Below, one piece after another: positions 1 to 8,511 of a DNA stretch of 13,394 nucleotides. The DNA lies in the NCBI GenBank assembly GCA_026990095.1, contig JALSIL010000417.1, forward strand, positions 1 through 13,394, given 5' to 3'. The DNA is from Lysobacterales bacterium. Its GTDB lineage: Bacteria; Pseudomonadota; Gammaproteobacteria; Xanthomonadales; Marinicellaceae. Position 1 is the stretch's first letter, and each line of letters starts with the position of its first letter. A model generated the notes under the pieces. The model saw nothing but the letters and a program-made list of their open reading frames with translations, was not told the DNA's origin and searched no databases. Position numbers and translations under genes: made by a program.

Positions 1-2
1 TT

Positions 3-104
3 CTACAGCTGAATTTATTTGAAAAAAGGGACTTGATACCTCTGTTAGAAGGAATTCCGATTAACATAAAAGTATCGAATCCAAATCAAATGACGATATT
101 TTGA
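3..104 (+). CDS. C-terminal end of a probable IS4-like transposase (cut by window start)
   Basis: An open frame enters from the left edge and stops at TGA 102-104, giving 33 residues that begin LQLNLFEKRDLIPLLEG and end NQMTIF. A hydrophobic LFEK(R/T) segment followed by a short leader to an NQ-hydrophobic-F terminus resembles, from memory, the tails of IS4-type transposases. The sequence directly downstream (GGGACAGTAGTG) looks like the kind of terminal repeat seen at such elements, which supports the call. The catalytic DDE residues would lie outside the window, so the family assignment rests on the tail only. It could instead be the end of an unrelated gene. Confidence 0.42.
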   Translation, partial: LQLNLFEKRDLIPLLEGIPINIKVSNPNQMTIF

Positions 105-106
105 AA

Positions 107-124
107 GTTAACGGGACAGTAGTG
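107..124. repeat. Putative right terminal inverted repeat of the insertion sequence
   Basis: The segment GTTAACGGGACAGTAGTG begins two bases after the stop of the transposase-like frame, where an IS right end would be expected. The other end of the element and any target duplication lie outside the window, so the boundary is inferred from position and from a remembered similarity to IS termini. Confidence 0.25.
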
Positions 125-218
125 AGATTTTATGAAAATCATGCGAATGCAAAAGTACAGGTTCAGCAATAAGCTCACCGTCTTTTAGTAGTTTTTTTCC
201 GTAATTGGCTAGGCTCAT
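108..218 (-). pseudogene. Possible 5' stump of a gene interrupted by the insertion sequence
   Basis: A 36-residue frame starts at ATG 218-216 (MSLANYGKKLLKDGELIAEP...) and stops at TAA 110-108. The last few codons lie inside the putative IS terminal repeat. If the IS ends near 124, about 31 codons of a genuine gene would remain, with the rest displaced to the far side of the element. The composition looks protein-like (a lysine-rich helix, then an alternating hydrophobic segment). No Shine-Dalgarno sequence is visible and I do not recognise the family. A chance frame is a fair alternative. Confidence 0.2.
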
Positions 219-402
219 AATTTGGGTTTAATAAACAATAGTGAAATTTTACCGTGAAGCTGTATTTCCACCAAGCTATTAGAATGGATTATAAGAAAAT
301 AGAGTTCTACACTTTGTAAACGCATAAGTTTTCTATAAAGCTGAAAAATTTGTCTTTGATTGTTGTTTGATTTATTGGCTTGCTAGGTGTGATAAATGGT
401 TA

Positions 403-411
403 TGTTATAAT
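403..411 (+). promoter_or_regulatory. Extended -10 promoter for nth
   Basis: TGTTATAAT at 403-411 is a perfect extended -10 element (TGn followed by TATAAT). No good -35 lies at 17 bp, as expected when an extended -10 compensates. A second TATAAT sits at 421-426. Transcription would start near 418 or 433, giving a short leader before the nth ATG at 450. The rest of 219-449 shows no gene, tRNA or strong hairpin that I can see. Confidence 0.45.
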
Positions 412-449
412 CCTGTTTTCTATAATGGGATTTAGGTCTTAGCATAAAA

Positions 450-1079
450 ATGAATAAACAAAAACGCATCGAAATTTTTGAACGTTTCAAACGCATCAAT
501 CCCCATCCAACCACAGAACTAGAATATTCTTCACCTTTTGAACTGCTTATTGCCGTAATTTTATCAGCTCAAGCCACTGATGTAGGCGTCAATAAAGCCA
601 CTTCGTGTTTATATAAGGTTGCAAATACTCCACAACAAATTTATGATTTAGGTTTGGAAACACTTAAAGATTATATCAAAACCATAGGCTTGTTTAATAC
701 CAAGGCTAAGAATGTGATAAAAACCTGTAAAATCCTTATTGATAAACACAATTCCACTGTTCCCGATAACCGCAAGGATTTAGAAGCCTTGCCTGGAGTG
801 GGTCGTAAAACTGCCAATGTTATTCTTAATACAGCATTTGGGCAGCCGACTATGGCGGTTGACACGCACATTTTTCGTGTTTCAAAACGCACTAAAATTG
901 CACACGGCAAGGACGTCGTACAAGTTGAAAAAAGCCTCCTACGCCTTATCCCTAAAGACTACCTGATGGATGCCCATCACTGGCTTATTCTTCACGGAAG
1001 GTACACTTGCAAAGCCCGAAAACCCAATTGCCAAGAATGTATTATTAGTGATTTGTGTGAATTTGATAAAAAATTTTAA
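450..1079 (+). CDS. nth: Endonuclease III, base-excision DNA glycosylase/AP lyase
   Basis: This enzyme excises oxidised pyrimidines from DNA and cleaves the abasic site by beta-elimination, acting in cytoplasmic base-excision repair. At 209 residues it is close to the E. coli enzyme (211). The helix-hairpin-helix LPGVGRKTAN spans about 114-123, with catalytic lysine K120 and catalytic aspartate D138 in VDTHIFR, the same numbering as in E. coli. The [4Fe-4S] cluster motif is C187-x6-C194-x2-C197-x5-C203, also identical. The N-terminal six-helix barrel part includes the LLIAVILSAQATD block at 32-44. The ATG at 450 has only a weak AGG upstream, but the protein start fits the family. The gene is monocistronic here; in many gammaproteobacteria nth follows the rnf genes, which are absent from this window. 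Its upstream neighbour is an IS end, so the original context may have been disrupted. Confidence 0.97.
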   Translation: MNKQKRIEIFERFKRINPHPTTELEYSSPFELLIAVILSAQATDVGVNKATSCLYKVANTPQQIYDLGLETLKDYIKTIGLFNTKAKNVIKTCKILIDKHNSTVPDNRKDLEALPGVGRKTANVILNTAFGQPTMAVDTHIFRVSKRTKIAHGKDVVQVEKSLLRLIPKDYLMDAHHWLILHGRYTCKARKPNCQECIISDLCEFDKKF

Positions 1080-1090
1080 CTGGTTTCTTA

Positions 1091-1119
1091 TTGATTTCTA
1101 AGTCAACTGAGGTTATAAA
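1091..1119 (+). promoter_or_regulatory. Sigma70-like promoter for the large exported protein
   Basis: TTGATT (1091-1096) is followed after exactly 17 bp by TATAAA (1114-1119). The start point would be near 1126, giving a leader of about 25 nt that contains a strong Shine-Dalgarno, GAGGAG at 1138-1143, eight bases before the ATG at 1152. Confidence 0.45.
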
Positions 1120-1151
1120 GTATAGTTCAAATTTTGTGAGGAGAACTATCA

Positions 1152-4100
1152 ATGGTTAAAACACCAATTAGAGTATTGATAACAGGACTGATTTTACTGT
1201 TATCCACATCAATTTCAGTTGCTAATCAGCCCTATGAAACCGCGACTAATAGAGGGATTATTCCTGTTTCTCATTTTGATGTATCACCGCCATTAAAGTT
1301 TATAGCACCTGCAGCACCACTTGCCAAAATGCAAAAAGGCGGTTTAATGATTGACCCCAATGGTTTTGAAAAAGAAACTTACGGTGTTCAAGATGTTGAC
1401 TCAATAGTTCAAGAAACAAAAAGTGTTAAGACCATTTCACCCGTTGCTAGTTTTGATGGCATTCCAAATGTGGCTGGGTTTTCTCCGCCCGATCCTGTTG
1501 GTGCAGTGGGTTTAAACCATTATGTTGTTATGACCAATGTGCACTTTCAAATTTTCAATAAAGATGGTACAACCGCCATGGCAGCCGCAGCCAATAACAC
1601 ATTATGGACTGGCTTTGGTGGCGCCTGTGAAAACCAAAATGCTGGTGACCCGATTGCTTTATACGACCAAATTAATGACCGTTGGTTGCTTTCTCAATTT
1701 ACTTCTAGTGCCGTTGGTGGCGAATTTTTCAACTGTGTGGCTCTTTCGACCACAGAAGATCCAACAGGGACTTATTATCGTTGGGCCTTTTCCACGGGTG
1801 GAAATTTTCCTGATTACCCAAAATATGGAATTTGGTCGAATGCTTACTTAATCAGCACTCGAGAATTTGCAGGCAGCAGCTACTCAGGTGTGGGTGTTTA
1901 TGCCATTAACAAAGATGATATGCTTAATGGAGTCGCAGCACCACGAATGCTTTCATTCTTTGCCGATAGAACCAACCCTTATACCGTTGGCGATGGTTTA
2001 TTGCCTGCCGATATAGATGGCGACACCATGCCTCCTGCTGGAGCTCCAGCCTATTTTGTTGGTACGCAAGACAATGGGGGGCCTTATAGTGCTCCCTCAG
2101 ATGCGTTAAATTTATGGAAATTTGTTATTGATTTTGACACGCCAGCCAACTCAAGTTTTACCTTGACTGATGTTTTGCCTATCACGCCTTTTGATACGAT
2201 ATTTACCTGCCCAGGTGGTGGTAGAAATTGCCTACCACAACCCGGCACAAGTAATTTAATAGATATTCAGTCCTATAGACAAAGACCATTGCACCGATTA
2301 GCTTACCGTAATTTTGGCACACATGAATCTTTGGTAACCAATCAATCAGTAGAAGCTCAAACAGGTGTTGCTGGCATTCGCTGGTGGGAAATTCGTAGCC
2401 CAAATTCGTCTCCATTAGTTTACCAAGAAGGAACCTACGCCCCAGGGGTTACCGATGGTACTGATCGCTGGATGGCATCTGCAGCGATGGATGGCGAAGG
2501 CAATATTGCCCTAGGCTATAGTGCCACAAGTTCAACAGTATTTCCAAGTCTTTGGTATACTGGACGACTCGCGGGTGACCCCTTAGGGCAAATGACTCAA
2601 GGCGAAGGCTCTATAGTTGATGGAGGTGGTTCGCAAACGGGTTCTCAACGTTGGGGTGATTACACTTCTTTAAACATAGACCCTGTTGATGACTGTACTT
2701 TTTGGTATGTGAATGAATACTATGTCACTTCCTCTTCTGCAGGGTGGCAAACTCGCATTGGTGCCTTTAAATTTGACGAATGCGGAACACCCGGATTTTA
2801 TTTATCAACTACACCAAGTAAGCAGAGTATTTGTACCGCAGATGATGCTGTTTTTCAAGTTAATGTAGGCTCTATTGCCCTTTTCAACAGCCCCGTTAGC
2901 CTAACAACAACAGGCCAACCTCTAGGTTCAACAGCAAACTTTTCGTCAAATCCCGTGATGACCTTGCCTGGCACGACCAATCTAACCATTAGCAACACGG
3001 CTGCAATAAGTGCTGGCATTTACCCCATTGACATTAATGGAACAGCAACAGGCACTACCGATAAAACAAAAACGGTAACACTCACGGTTTTTGATGCCGT
3101 TGCCGACCAACCAACACTTACCTTGCCTGCAAATAATGCGATTAATCAAGTATTCCGTCCAGATTTTACTTGGACAGGAAACAATTCAGAATCCTATTTA
3201 TTTGAATTAGCAACAGATTCTGCTTTCAGCCAAATTGTCGAATCCAAAACTACAACAGCCAATGCCACCTCGATTTCCAGTGACTTAAACTCAAATTCCA
3301 CTTATTATTGGCGAGTAACAGCAACCAATGCCTGTGGTGACAGTGTTGTCTCTGCGGCATTTGCCTTTACAACACAACCTGCCCCAGGTGATTGTGCTGC
3401 TGGTTTTGATACAATAAATAGTTACTCTATTGATTTTGAAAGTGGTACTGGTGGTTGGAGTTCTCAAGGAACAGGCAACACGTGGCAACTATCAACAGCC
3501 AGACCTCACAATGGAAGCAGCTCGTTTCATGCTTTAGACCCCGCAACCGTGAGTGATCAAGAACTTATTTCTCCACAAATTACACTGCCTGCTGGTAACA
3601 GCACCTTAACCTTACAATTTTGGAACTATCAAGAAATGGAATCAAGAAATGCAACACAATGTTGGGATGGTGGAACACTTGAAATATCAACAGATAATGG
3701 AGCATCATGGTCGCCCATTCCTGCCTCAAAAATGTTAACAGATTCTTACACAGGCTCAGTTAGTGGGCTTGGAGGCATTGATGGCTGGTGTGGTGATCCG
3801 CAAGACTACCTCAATTCAGTCGTTGATATTGACAACTTCGCTGGACAAACCGTCAGATTCAGATTCCGGTTAGGTTCTGATGCTTCTGTCGGACGAGAAG
3901 GCTGGTATATTGATGATGTAAAAGTGCAAAGTTGTGCATCTGCAGTACCTGAAATTTCCGTTTATAAAACAGCTGTACTTACAACTGACAACGGGTTTCC
4001 TGGGGAGGCTGATGTCAATGACGTAATCACATACAGTGTTAGCATTGAAAATACTGGCGGCGTGGTATTAGATACTTTAGTCGTAACTGATTCAATGGTT

Positions 4101-4322
4101 GGTGCATTGACGTGTACACCAACAGCCTTACCACCAAATAGCACAGCAACCTGTACTGATTACACCTATACCGTATTGCAATCCGATATTGACGCTGGGG
4201 GTACGATTAACAACACTGCCTCCGCAACGATGACAGATCCAACTGATTTATCGACTTATAATGGAAGTGCTTCAACTCAAACAACTATCAATTTTGCATT
4301 CTTTAAGGATGGTTTTGAATAA
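1152..4322 (+). CDS. Large Sec-exported multidomain protein with DUF11-like domain and DGFE C-terminus
   Basis: The 1056-residue product begins with a clear signal peptide (residues 1-24, hydrophobic core LLITGLILLLSTS-like, probable cleavage after SVA). Residues about 100-545 form a large beta-rich domain with repeated aromatic/Gly motifs (DPVGAVG, DPIALYDQINDRWLLSQF, RWGDYTSLNIDP). It looks like a sialidase- or propeller-like exported domain, but I see no catalytic signature. Residues 548-648 look Ig-like. Residues 653-741 are fibronectin-III-like (TYYWRVTATN). Residues 750-928 are a MAM/choice-of-anchor-J type beta-sandwich (FESGTGGWS ... EGWYIDDVKV). Residues 933-1030 match DUF11 style (DVITYSVSIENTGG, LVVTDS, NTASATM). 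The chain ends FFKDGFE. Several paired cysteines fit a periplasmic or extracellular location. There is no membrane anchor, sortase motif or PEP-CTERM tail. A role in adhesion, surface display or polymer binding is inference; the function is unknown. A strong Shine-Dalgarno supports the start. Confidence 0.88.
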   Translation: MVKTPIRVLITGLILLLSTSISVANQPYETATNRGIIPVSHFDVSPPLKFIAPAAPLAKMQKGGLMIDPNGFEKETYGVQDVDSIVQETKSVKTISPVASFDGIPNVAGFSPPDPVGAVGLNHYVVMTNVHFQIFNKDGTTAMAAAANNTLWTGFGGACENQNAGDPIALYDQINDRWLLSQFTSSAVGGEFFNCVALSTTEDPTGTYYRWAFSTGGNFPDYPKYGIWSNAYLISTREFAGSSYSGVGVYAINKDDMLNGVAAPRMLSFFADRTNPYTVGDGLLPADIDGDTMPPAGAPAYFVGTQDNGGPYSAPSDALNLWKFVIDFDTPANSSFTLTDVLPITPFDTIFTCPGGGRNCLPQPGTSNLIDIQSYRQRPLHRLAYRNFGTHESLVTNQSVEAQTGVAGIRWWEIRSPNSSPLVYQEGTYAPGVTDGTDRWMASAAMDGEGNIALGYSATSSTVFPSLWYTGRLAGDPLGQMTQGEGSIVDGGGSQTGSQRWGDYTSLNIDPVDDCTFWYVNEYYVTSSSAGWQTRIGAFKFDECGTPGFYLSTTPSKQSICTADDAVFQVNVGSIALFNSPVSLTTTGQPLGSTANFSSNPVMTLPGTTNLTISNTAAISAGIYPIDINGTATGTTDKTKTVTLTVFDAVADQPTLTLPANNAINQVFRPDFTWTGNNSESYLFELATDSAFSQIVESKTTTANATSISSDLNSNSTYYWRVTATNACGDSVVSAAFAFTTQPAPGDCAAGFDTINSYSIDFESGTGGWSSQGTGNTWQLSTARPHNGSSSFHALDPATVSDQELISPQITLPAGNSTLTLQFWNYQEMESRNATQCWDGGTLEISTDNGASWSPIPASKMLTDSYTGSVSGLGGIDGWCGDPQDYLNSVVDIDNFAGQTVRFRFRLGSDASVGREGWYIDDVKVQSCASAVPEISVYKTAVLTTDNGFPGEADVNDVITYSVSIENTGGVVLDTLVVTDSMVGALTCTPTALPPNSTATCTDYTYTVLQSDIDAGGTINNTASATMTDPTDLSTYNGSASTQTTINFAFFKDGFE

Positions 4323-4333
4323 ATCCTATTATC

Positions 4334-4364
4334 AATCGACAAGGCAAATCTTGCCTTGTCGATT
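4334..4364. terminator. Hairpin terminator between convergent genes
   Basis: A perfect 14-bp stem (4334-4347 with 4351-4364) encloses a 3-nt loop, 12 bases after the stop of the exported-protein gene. The T-tract after the stem is short (TTT then ATGTAT), so it may be weakly intrinsic. The only other gene end nearby is that of the convergent RND operon (stop at 4442), and a stem this stable could stop transcription from both sides. Confidence 0.7.
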
Positions 4365-4441
4365 TATGTATCAATAAAGGCTGCAACGCAGAAATGAGGA
4401 CTTCTTATTTTTCCACCAATTGCAACTTTTTTGGTATCACT

Positions 4442-7400
4442 TTACCCTATTGCCCTACATTCTTTGCGTTTAAGCAATAACCGATACATCGCAGGCACTA
4501 CGAGTAGACTCATAAAGGTGGAAACCAGTAATCCAGATATAATTGTCCATGCAAGAGGGGGCCATAAGGTGCTTTTGGTTATGACCAGGGGGAATAATCC
4601 CGCAACGGTTGTGATGGTTGTTAGCAGTATAGGCCTTGCTCTTCTTTGCACGGCATTGATGATGGCTTGATTAAATTCTATGGCTTTGTCTAGGTTTTTT
4701 TGGATTAAGTCCAGCAATACGATAGCGTTATTGACAACAATACCGATTAATGCCAAAACACCGAGTATTGAAGTAAAACCAAAAGTGGTGTTGGTTAATA
4801 ACAGTCCAATGGGAACGCCCGCAAATGCCAGTGGAATGGTGATAAGAATGATACCAACCTTGATAAATGAGTTAAATTCTATCAATAAAAACATCAACAA
4901 TAAAATCATCCCTATGGGTACAGCGGCTCCCAAAGACTTATTGGCTTTACTTGATTCTACCGTTGTTCCAGCTATTTGAATGGACACCCCTGATGGCATA
5001 TTTAATGCTTTAATTTTCGGTGTCAGGTGCTGTAATACTCCTTCATAAGTAGTTCCATCTTGAATTTCTGAAAAAATTGATGCGGTGCGTTGTAAATCAT
5101 AGTGGTGAATGGCTGCGGGCAACCATTCTAACTGCACATCGACTAAATCGCTAACTGAGATTACTTGCCCCTTTAAGTGCAGTTGGATATTTTCTAATTG
5201 GTTAATGGCAAAGTCCAGACCTTCCTCATTTCGTAAGACGATATTTACTGGATTATCGGATTGACGGTATTGCCCAATAATTAATCCACCTGTTGCCAAA
5301 CCAATTGACTGCGCCACTTGTTTGCGAGTTATGTTGTATTGATTAAGCATTTTATCCTTAAAATCCAAACGGTAACTCGGTAGGCCGACTCCTAAGTTAT
5401 TGCGAACATCTCGTGTTCCTTGAGTTTTGACTATCAACTCTTGAACCTGGTGGATAGTTTGGCTTAATAACTCTCTGTCTTTAGCAAAAACTTTAATTTC
5501 AATCGGAGCTGTTACTGGTGGCCCCTGCCCCAGTCGTTTGGCAATAATTTCAAGATTTGGGTAAAGTGGTTTAATTGAGTCGTTTATCCAATTAATAAAA
5601 CCAGCAGCATTGTTGGCATCATCTAACTCCACATCGATTCGAGATAGATTGGGTGACCGAGGTTTCTCGACTAAATTATAATAAAAATTAGGCCCAGAAT
5701 TACCACTAAAAGTATAGGCATGTCGGACATGGGGTTGCTTGAGAATCTCAAGAGATAATTCTCGTGCTATTTTGGTGTTATGGCGTAGGTGAGTTCCTTC
5801 TGCAAAGGTTAAATCTACAATAATTTGATTTCTGTCCGTGCTTGGGAAAAAATCTTTTTTAACAAATTGAAACAACACCATTGAAATGGTGATAAAAACA
5901 GCAGAAACCAACAAAACAACAATGGGTCTATTCGTCGCAATTTGCCCAAATGTTTTTCCCATTATCATGATGCGAGATTGACTTGAGTGAACTGATGGCT
6001 TTAAAAATAAATGCGAAAAAGCAGGCGTAACAAAGATAGAATAAATATAGCTAATGGTGATTGTTAACATAATAACAACAGGAATGGCTCCTGTGAAATC
6101 ACCTGTATTGCCTTTTGCCATTAACATCGGGATAAAGGCTGCTAAAGTTGTACCCGTGGCAGAAAAAAGGGAAAATGCCAGTTGTTTGACTGCTTTAATT
6201 GACGCATCTGATTTACGCATGCCTTTGTCAATGTAGTATTGAATGTTTTCGACCATAACAATAGCATTGTCCACCAGCATTCCCAAAGCAATAACCATGC
6301 CTGAAATTGCCATTTGATGCAGAACATTGCCTGTAAAATTGTAAATTGCCAGTCCCGTAAAGGTCACCAATGGAATCACGCTGGCAACAACCAATCCTGG
6401 ACGTAAACCTAAGAAAAAAGTTAACACCAATGTCACCAATACCATGCCCATTAATAAGGAGTTTCCCAATTCTGAAATGCGTTTAGAGACTCTATCGGGC
6501 TGAAAAAACAAGGGTTTTATGCTAACTCCTGGAAACTGCTTATCCATTTCTTGCATGTATTGACGAATTTTCTTACCAAAAGCCACCACATTGAGCTGAT
6601 TAACCGGCACAAACATACCAATACCTATTGCACGTTTACCATCCAGCCAAAACACGGAAGTGGCATCTAACTTTGCTCCATACTTCACCTTTGCTAGGAT
6701 CTGCAAAGGCAGAGTTGTGCCATCAGGCAAGGTAATCAAAGTTGATTTTATTTCGTCGATGCTTTGGTATTGAGTTTTTGCGTTTAAAATAAATTGGCGC
6801 GTGTCTGATTGCAACGATTGCAACGGTACCACATCGGTTTTATTATTAATTTGGGAAACCAAATAACTGCCATCAATACCCAAACTCTTTAAAACATCCG
6901 AATAAGGCTCAATTGATATTTCTTCTTCGGCTTGTGCATAAAAGCGAATTTTTGAAAGTTCAGGAACAGATAATAATTTCTTTTTCAATTCTTCTGCAAC
7001 CCAACGCATGTGCATGATGTCATTTGAACCAGTAATGCCATAAACCACTAAAGGAGTGTCAATGATTCTGTCATTTAGCACTGGATTAAGCACACCTGAT
7101 GGAAACTTAACTTTCGCTCGGTCAATGGCATCTCTTATGTTATTCCAACCCGTATTGGTATCATAAATATACTCTTTCATCTTGATTGTCACTTGTGCAA
7201 AACCTGCACGGGCGATGCCTTGAATCTCACCCACTTCTTCAACTTGAGCAATTTCTTGTTCTAAAGGTTCTAACACTAAATTTTCGATGTCTTCAACACT
7301 TGCACCAGGGTATTGAGTAAGAACAAAGCCGTTACGATAAGGGAAAAAAGGGTCTTCTTGCCTATTCATATTGAACCACGCAGAAATTCCTGCAATGGCA

Positions 7401-7462
7401 AGTAAAATAGCTGTGGTTAAAATAAGGCGTTTTTGATGCACCAATAAATTTATTAAATCCAT
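4442..7462 (-). CDS. RND-family efflux permease (inner-membrane proton antiporter)
   Basis: The protein (1006 residues) has the typical RND duplication. TM1 is at about 13-31, a first periplasmic porter loop at about 35-330 and TM2-6 at about 335-486. TM7 is at about 512-531, a second loop at about 535-845 and TM8-12 at about 847-995. TM4 carries GMLVDNAIVMVEN: the first proton-relay aspartate is present (D398), but the second of the AcrB pair is N399. In TM10 the position of AcrB K940 is N911 (GIVVNNAIVLLD). R943 and T950/T951 match the AcrB R971/T978 region. This D-N/N-N pattern marks a HAE-type subgroup distinct from AcrB. The start overlaps the upstream stop as TAATG, so translation is coupled to the membrane-fusion gene. 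It probably exports lipophilic or toxic compounds; substrates cannot be read from sequence. No outer-membrane factor gene is present, so a TolC-like partner must be encoded elsewhere. Confidence 0.95.
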   Translation of the reverse strand: MDLINLLVHQKRLILTTAILLAIAGISAWFNMNRQEDPFFPYRNGFVLTQYPGASVEDIENLVLEPLEQEIAQVEEVGEIQGIARAGFAQVTIKMKEYIYDTNTGWNNIRDAIDRAKVKFPSGVLNPVLNDRIIDTPLVVYGITGSNDIMHMRWVAEELKKKLLSVPELSKIRFYAQAEEEISIEPYSDVLKSLGIDGSYLVSQINNKTDVVPLQSLQSDTRQFILNAKTQYQSIDEIKSTLITLPDGTTLPLQILAKVKYGAKLDATSVFWLDGKRAIGIGMFVPVNQLNVVAFGKKIRQYMQEMDKQFPGVSIKPLFFQPDRVSKRISELGNSLLMGMVLVTLVLTFFLGLRPGLVVASVIPLVTFTGLAIYNFTGNVLHQMAISGMVIALGMLVDNAIVMVENIQYYIDKGMRKSDASIKAVKQLAFSLFSATGTTLAAFIPMLMAKGNTGDFTGAIPVVIMLTITISYIYSIFVTPAFSHLFLKPSVHSSQSRIMIMGKTFGQIATNRPIVVLLVSAVFITISMVLFQFVKKDFFPSTDRNQIIVDLTFAEGTHLRHNTKIARELSLEILKQPHVRHAYTFSGNSGPNFYYNLVEKPRSPNLSRIDVELDDANNAAGFINWINDSIKPLYPNLEIIAKRLGQGPPVTAPIEIKVFAKDRELLSQTIHQVQELIVKTQGTRDVRNNLGVGLPSYRLDFKDKMLNQYNITRKQVAQSIGLATGGLIIGQYRQSDNPVNIVLRNEEGLDFAINQLENIQLHLKGQVISVSDLVDVQLEWLPAAIHHYDLQRTASIFSEIQDGTTYEGVLQHLTPKIKALNMPSGVSIQIAGTTVESSKANKSLGAAVPIGMILLLMFLLIEFNSFIKVGIILITIPLAFAGVPIGLLLTNTTFGFTSILGVLALIGIVVNNAIVLLDLIQKNLDKAIEFNQAIINAVQRRARPILLTTITTVAGLFPLVITKSTLWPPLAWTIISGLLVSTFMSLLVVPAMYRLLLKRKECRAIG

Positions 7463-8511
7463 TAGTTTTGTTGCAACCTCATGCCTGTAGACAATTTACT
7501 TTGACCCTTAATAACCACAGGGTCACTAATGCCATCAGGACTGGTAAAAACAATCATCCCTTTAGTTATGTATAGAGGTTTGATGTAACTTTTTTGAGCA
7601 ATATTATCTTTGGCTATAAAAATATAGGGTTTGTTAATTCCATCATCAATAACACTTTCAAGCGGGAGTTGGTACACGTTTTTATAAATTTGTGGAAACT
7701 GAACAATTAATTCTTGCCCTATCTTATCACTTGCTACTTGTTCAAGCTCTAAAACTACTTTCATTAAGTGAGAAATACTATCAGCGGCTTTGGATAATTC
7801 TGTTATACGCAGTTTTACCGTTTTATTTTCATAAGTGCCTGTTATTTCTTGATTTAATTGCAAACCATTATGCAATTGTTTGCTTATATTGACTTCAATT
7901 TCTCCAATATTTGGCTGATTGATGACAGCCACAATTTGACCAATAGACACAAATTCACCTACTTGCTTAGTTATGGAAACAACAACCCCATCAAATGGTG
8001 CTCGCAGCAATGATTCTTGTTGATTGGCATGAGCTAAATCAATTTGTGCCTTTATGGCTTTTTCTTTTGCTTGCAGATTTTTTAATTCTGTTTCTTTGTG
8101 TTCATAAGCCGTTCGACTGGTGGATTTTTTTTTCCTTAATTCTTTCAAATTTAACAAATCACGTTGAGCCTGTGAGATTTGAACTTTGATGGATTCTAAT
8201 TGGGCTAAATTGTTGGCAATAGACGGATCTAAATTTGGGTTGTATAAACTAAGCAATATTTGACCTTTTTCGACCTTTTCACCGATTTTAACCAAAACCT
8301 TATCAATTGTTCCAGACAATAAAAAAGACAAATTAGCGCATTCTTTAGCGATTATAACTGTGGGTATTTCATGCAATCGAGTAATATCTTTGGCAACTAT
8401 TTCTTTGCTTTTGACTAAAACTTCCAATTCAACGCTCTTATCCGATGCCGCATTGCCTACACAAGCCGATAACAGGACAATGGAGAATAAATTAACCAAT
8501 AAATTTTTCAT
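7462..8511 (-). CDS. Efflux membrane-fusion (periplasmic adaptor) lipoprotein
   Basis: This 349-residue protein would bridge the RND pump and an outer-membrane channel. It starts with a lipoprotein signal peptide whose lipobox LLSAC puts the lipidated cysteine at 17. A split biotinyl-lipoyl-like domain is formed by GTIDKVLVKIGEKVEKGQIL (about 67-86) and LLRAPFDGVVVSITKQVGEFV (about 168-188). Between them lies an alpha-hairpin coiled coil (about 95-165) rich in Lys, Gln and Glu. Beta-barrel and membrane-proximal domains follow to the C-terminus. The start overlaps the regulator stop as ATGA (8511-8508) and the stop overlaps the permease start. A run of nine A residues in the coding strand (8133-8125) encodes KKK in the hairpin and is a possible slippage site. 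Confidence 0.93.
   Translation of the reverse strand: MKNLLVNLFSIVLLSACVGNAASDKSVELEVLVKSKEIVAKDITRLHEIPTVIIAKECANLSFLLSGTIDKVLVKIGEKVEKGQILLSLYNPNLDPSIANNLAQLESIKVQISQAQRDLLNLKELRKKKSTSRTAYEHKETELKNLQAKEKAIKAQIDLAHANQQESLLRAPFDGVVVSITKQVGEFVSIGQIVAVINQPNIGEIEVNISKQLHNGLQLNQEITGTYENKTVKLRITELSKAADSISHLMKVVLELEQVASDKIGQELIVQFPQIYKNVYQLPLESVIDDGINKPYIFIAKDNIAQKSYIKPLYITKGMIVFTSPDGISDPVVIKGQSKLSTGMRLQQN

Noticed and set aside
219..402. AT-rich leader before nth searched for an RNA gene or riboswitch
   Set aside because: I saw no cloverleaf, stable stem or conserved motif, only the promoter boxes near its right end.
671..910. Minus-strand frame across nth
   Set aside because: It is antisense to the most conserved part of endonuclease III, so the open frame follows from that coding sequence.
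4431..4979. Two plus-strand open frames (4431-4670 and 4680-4979)
   Set aside because: They lie antisense to the RND permease gene, whose protein matches its family throughout; these frames have no recognisable features.
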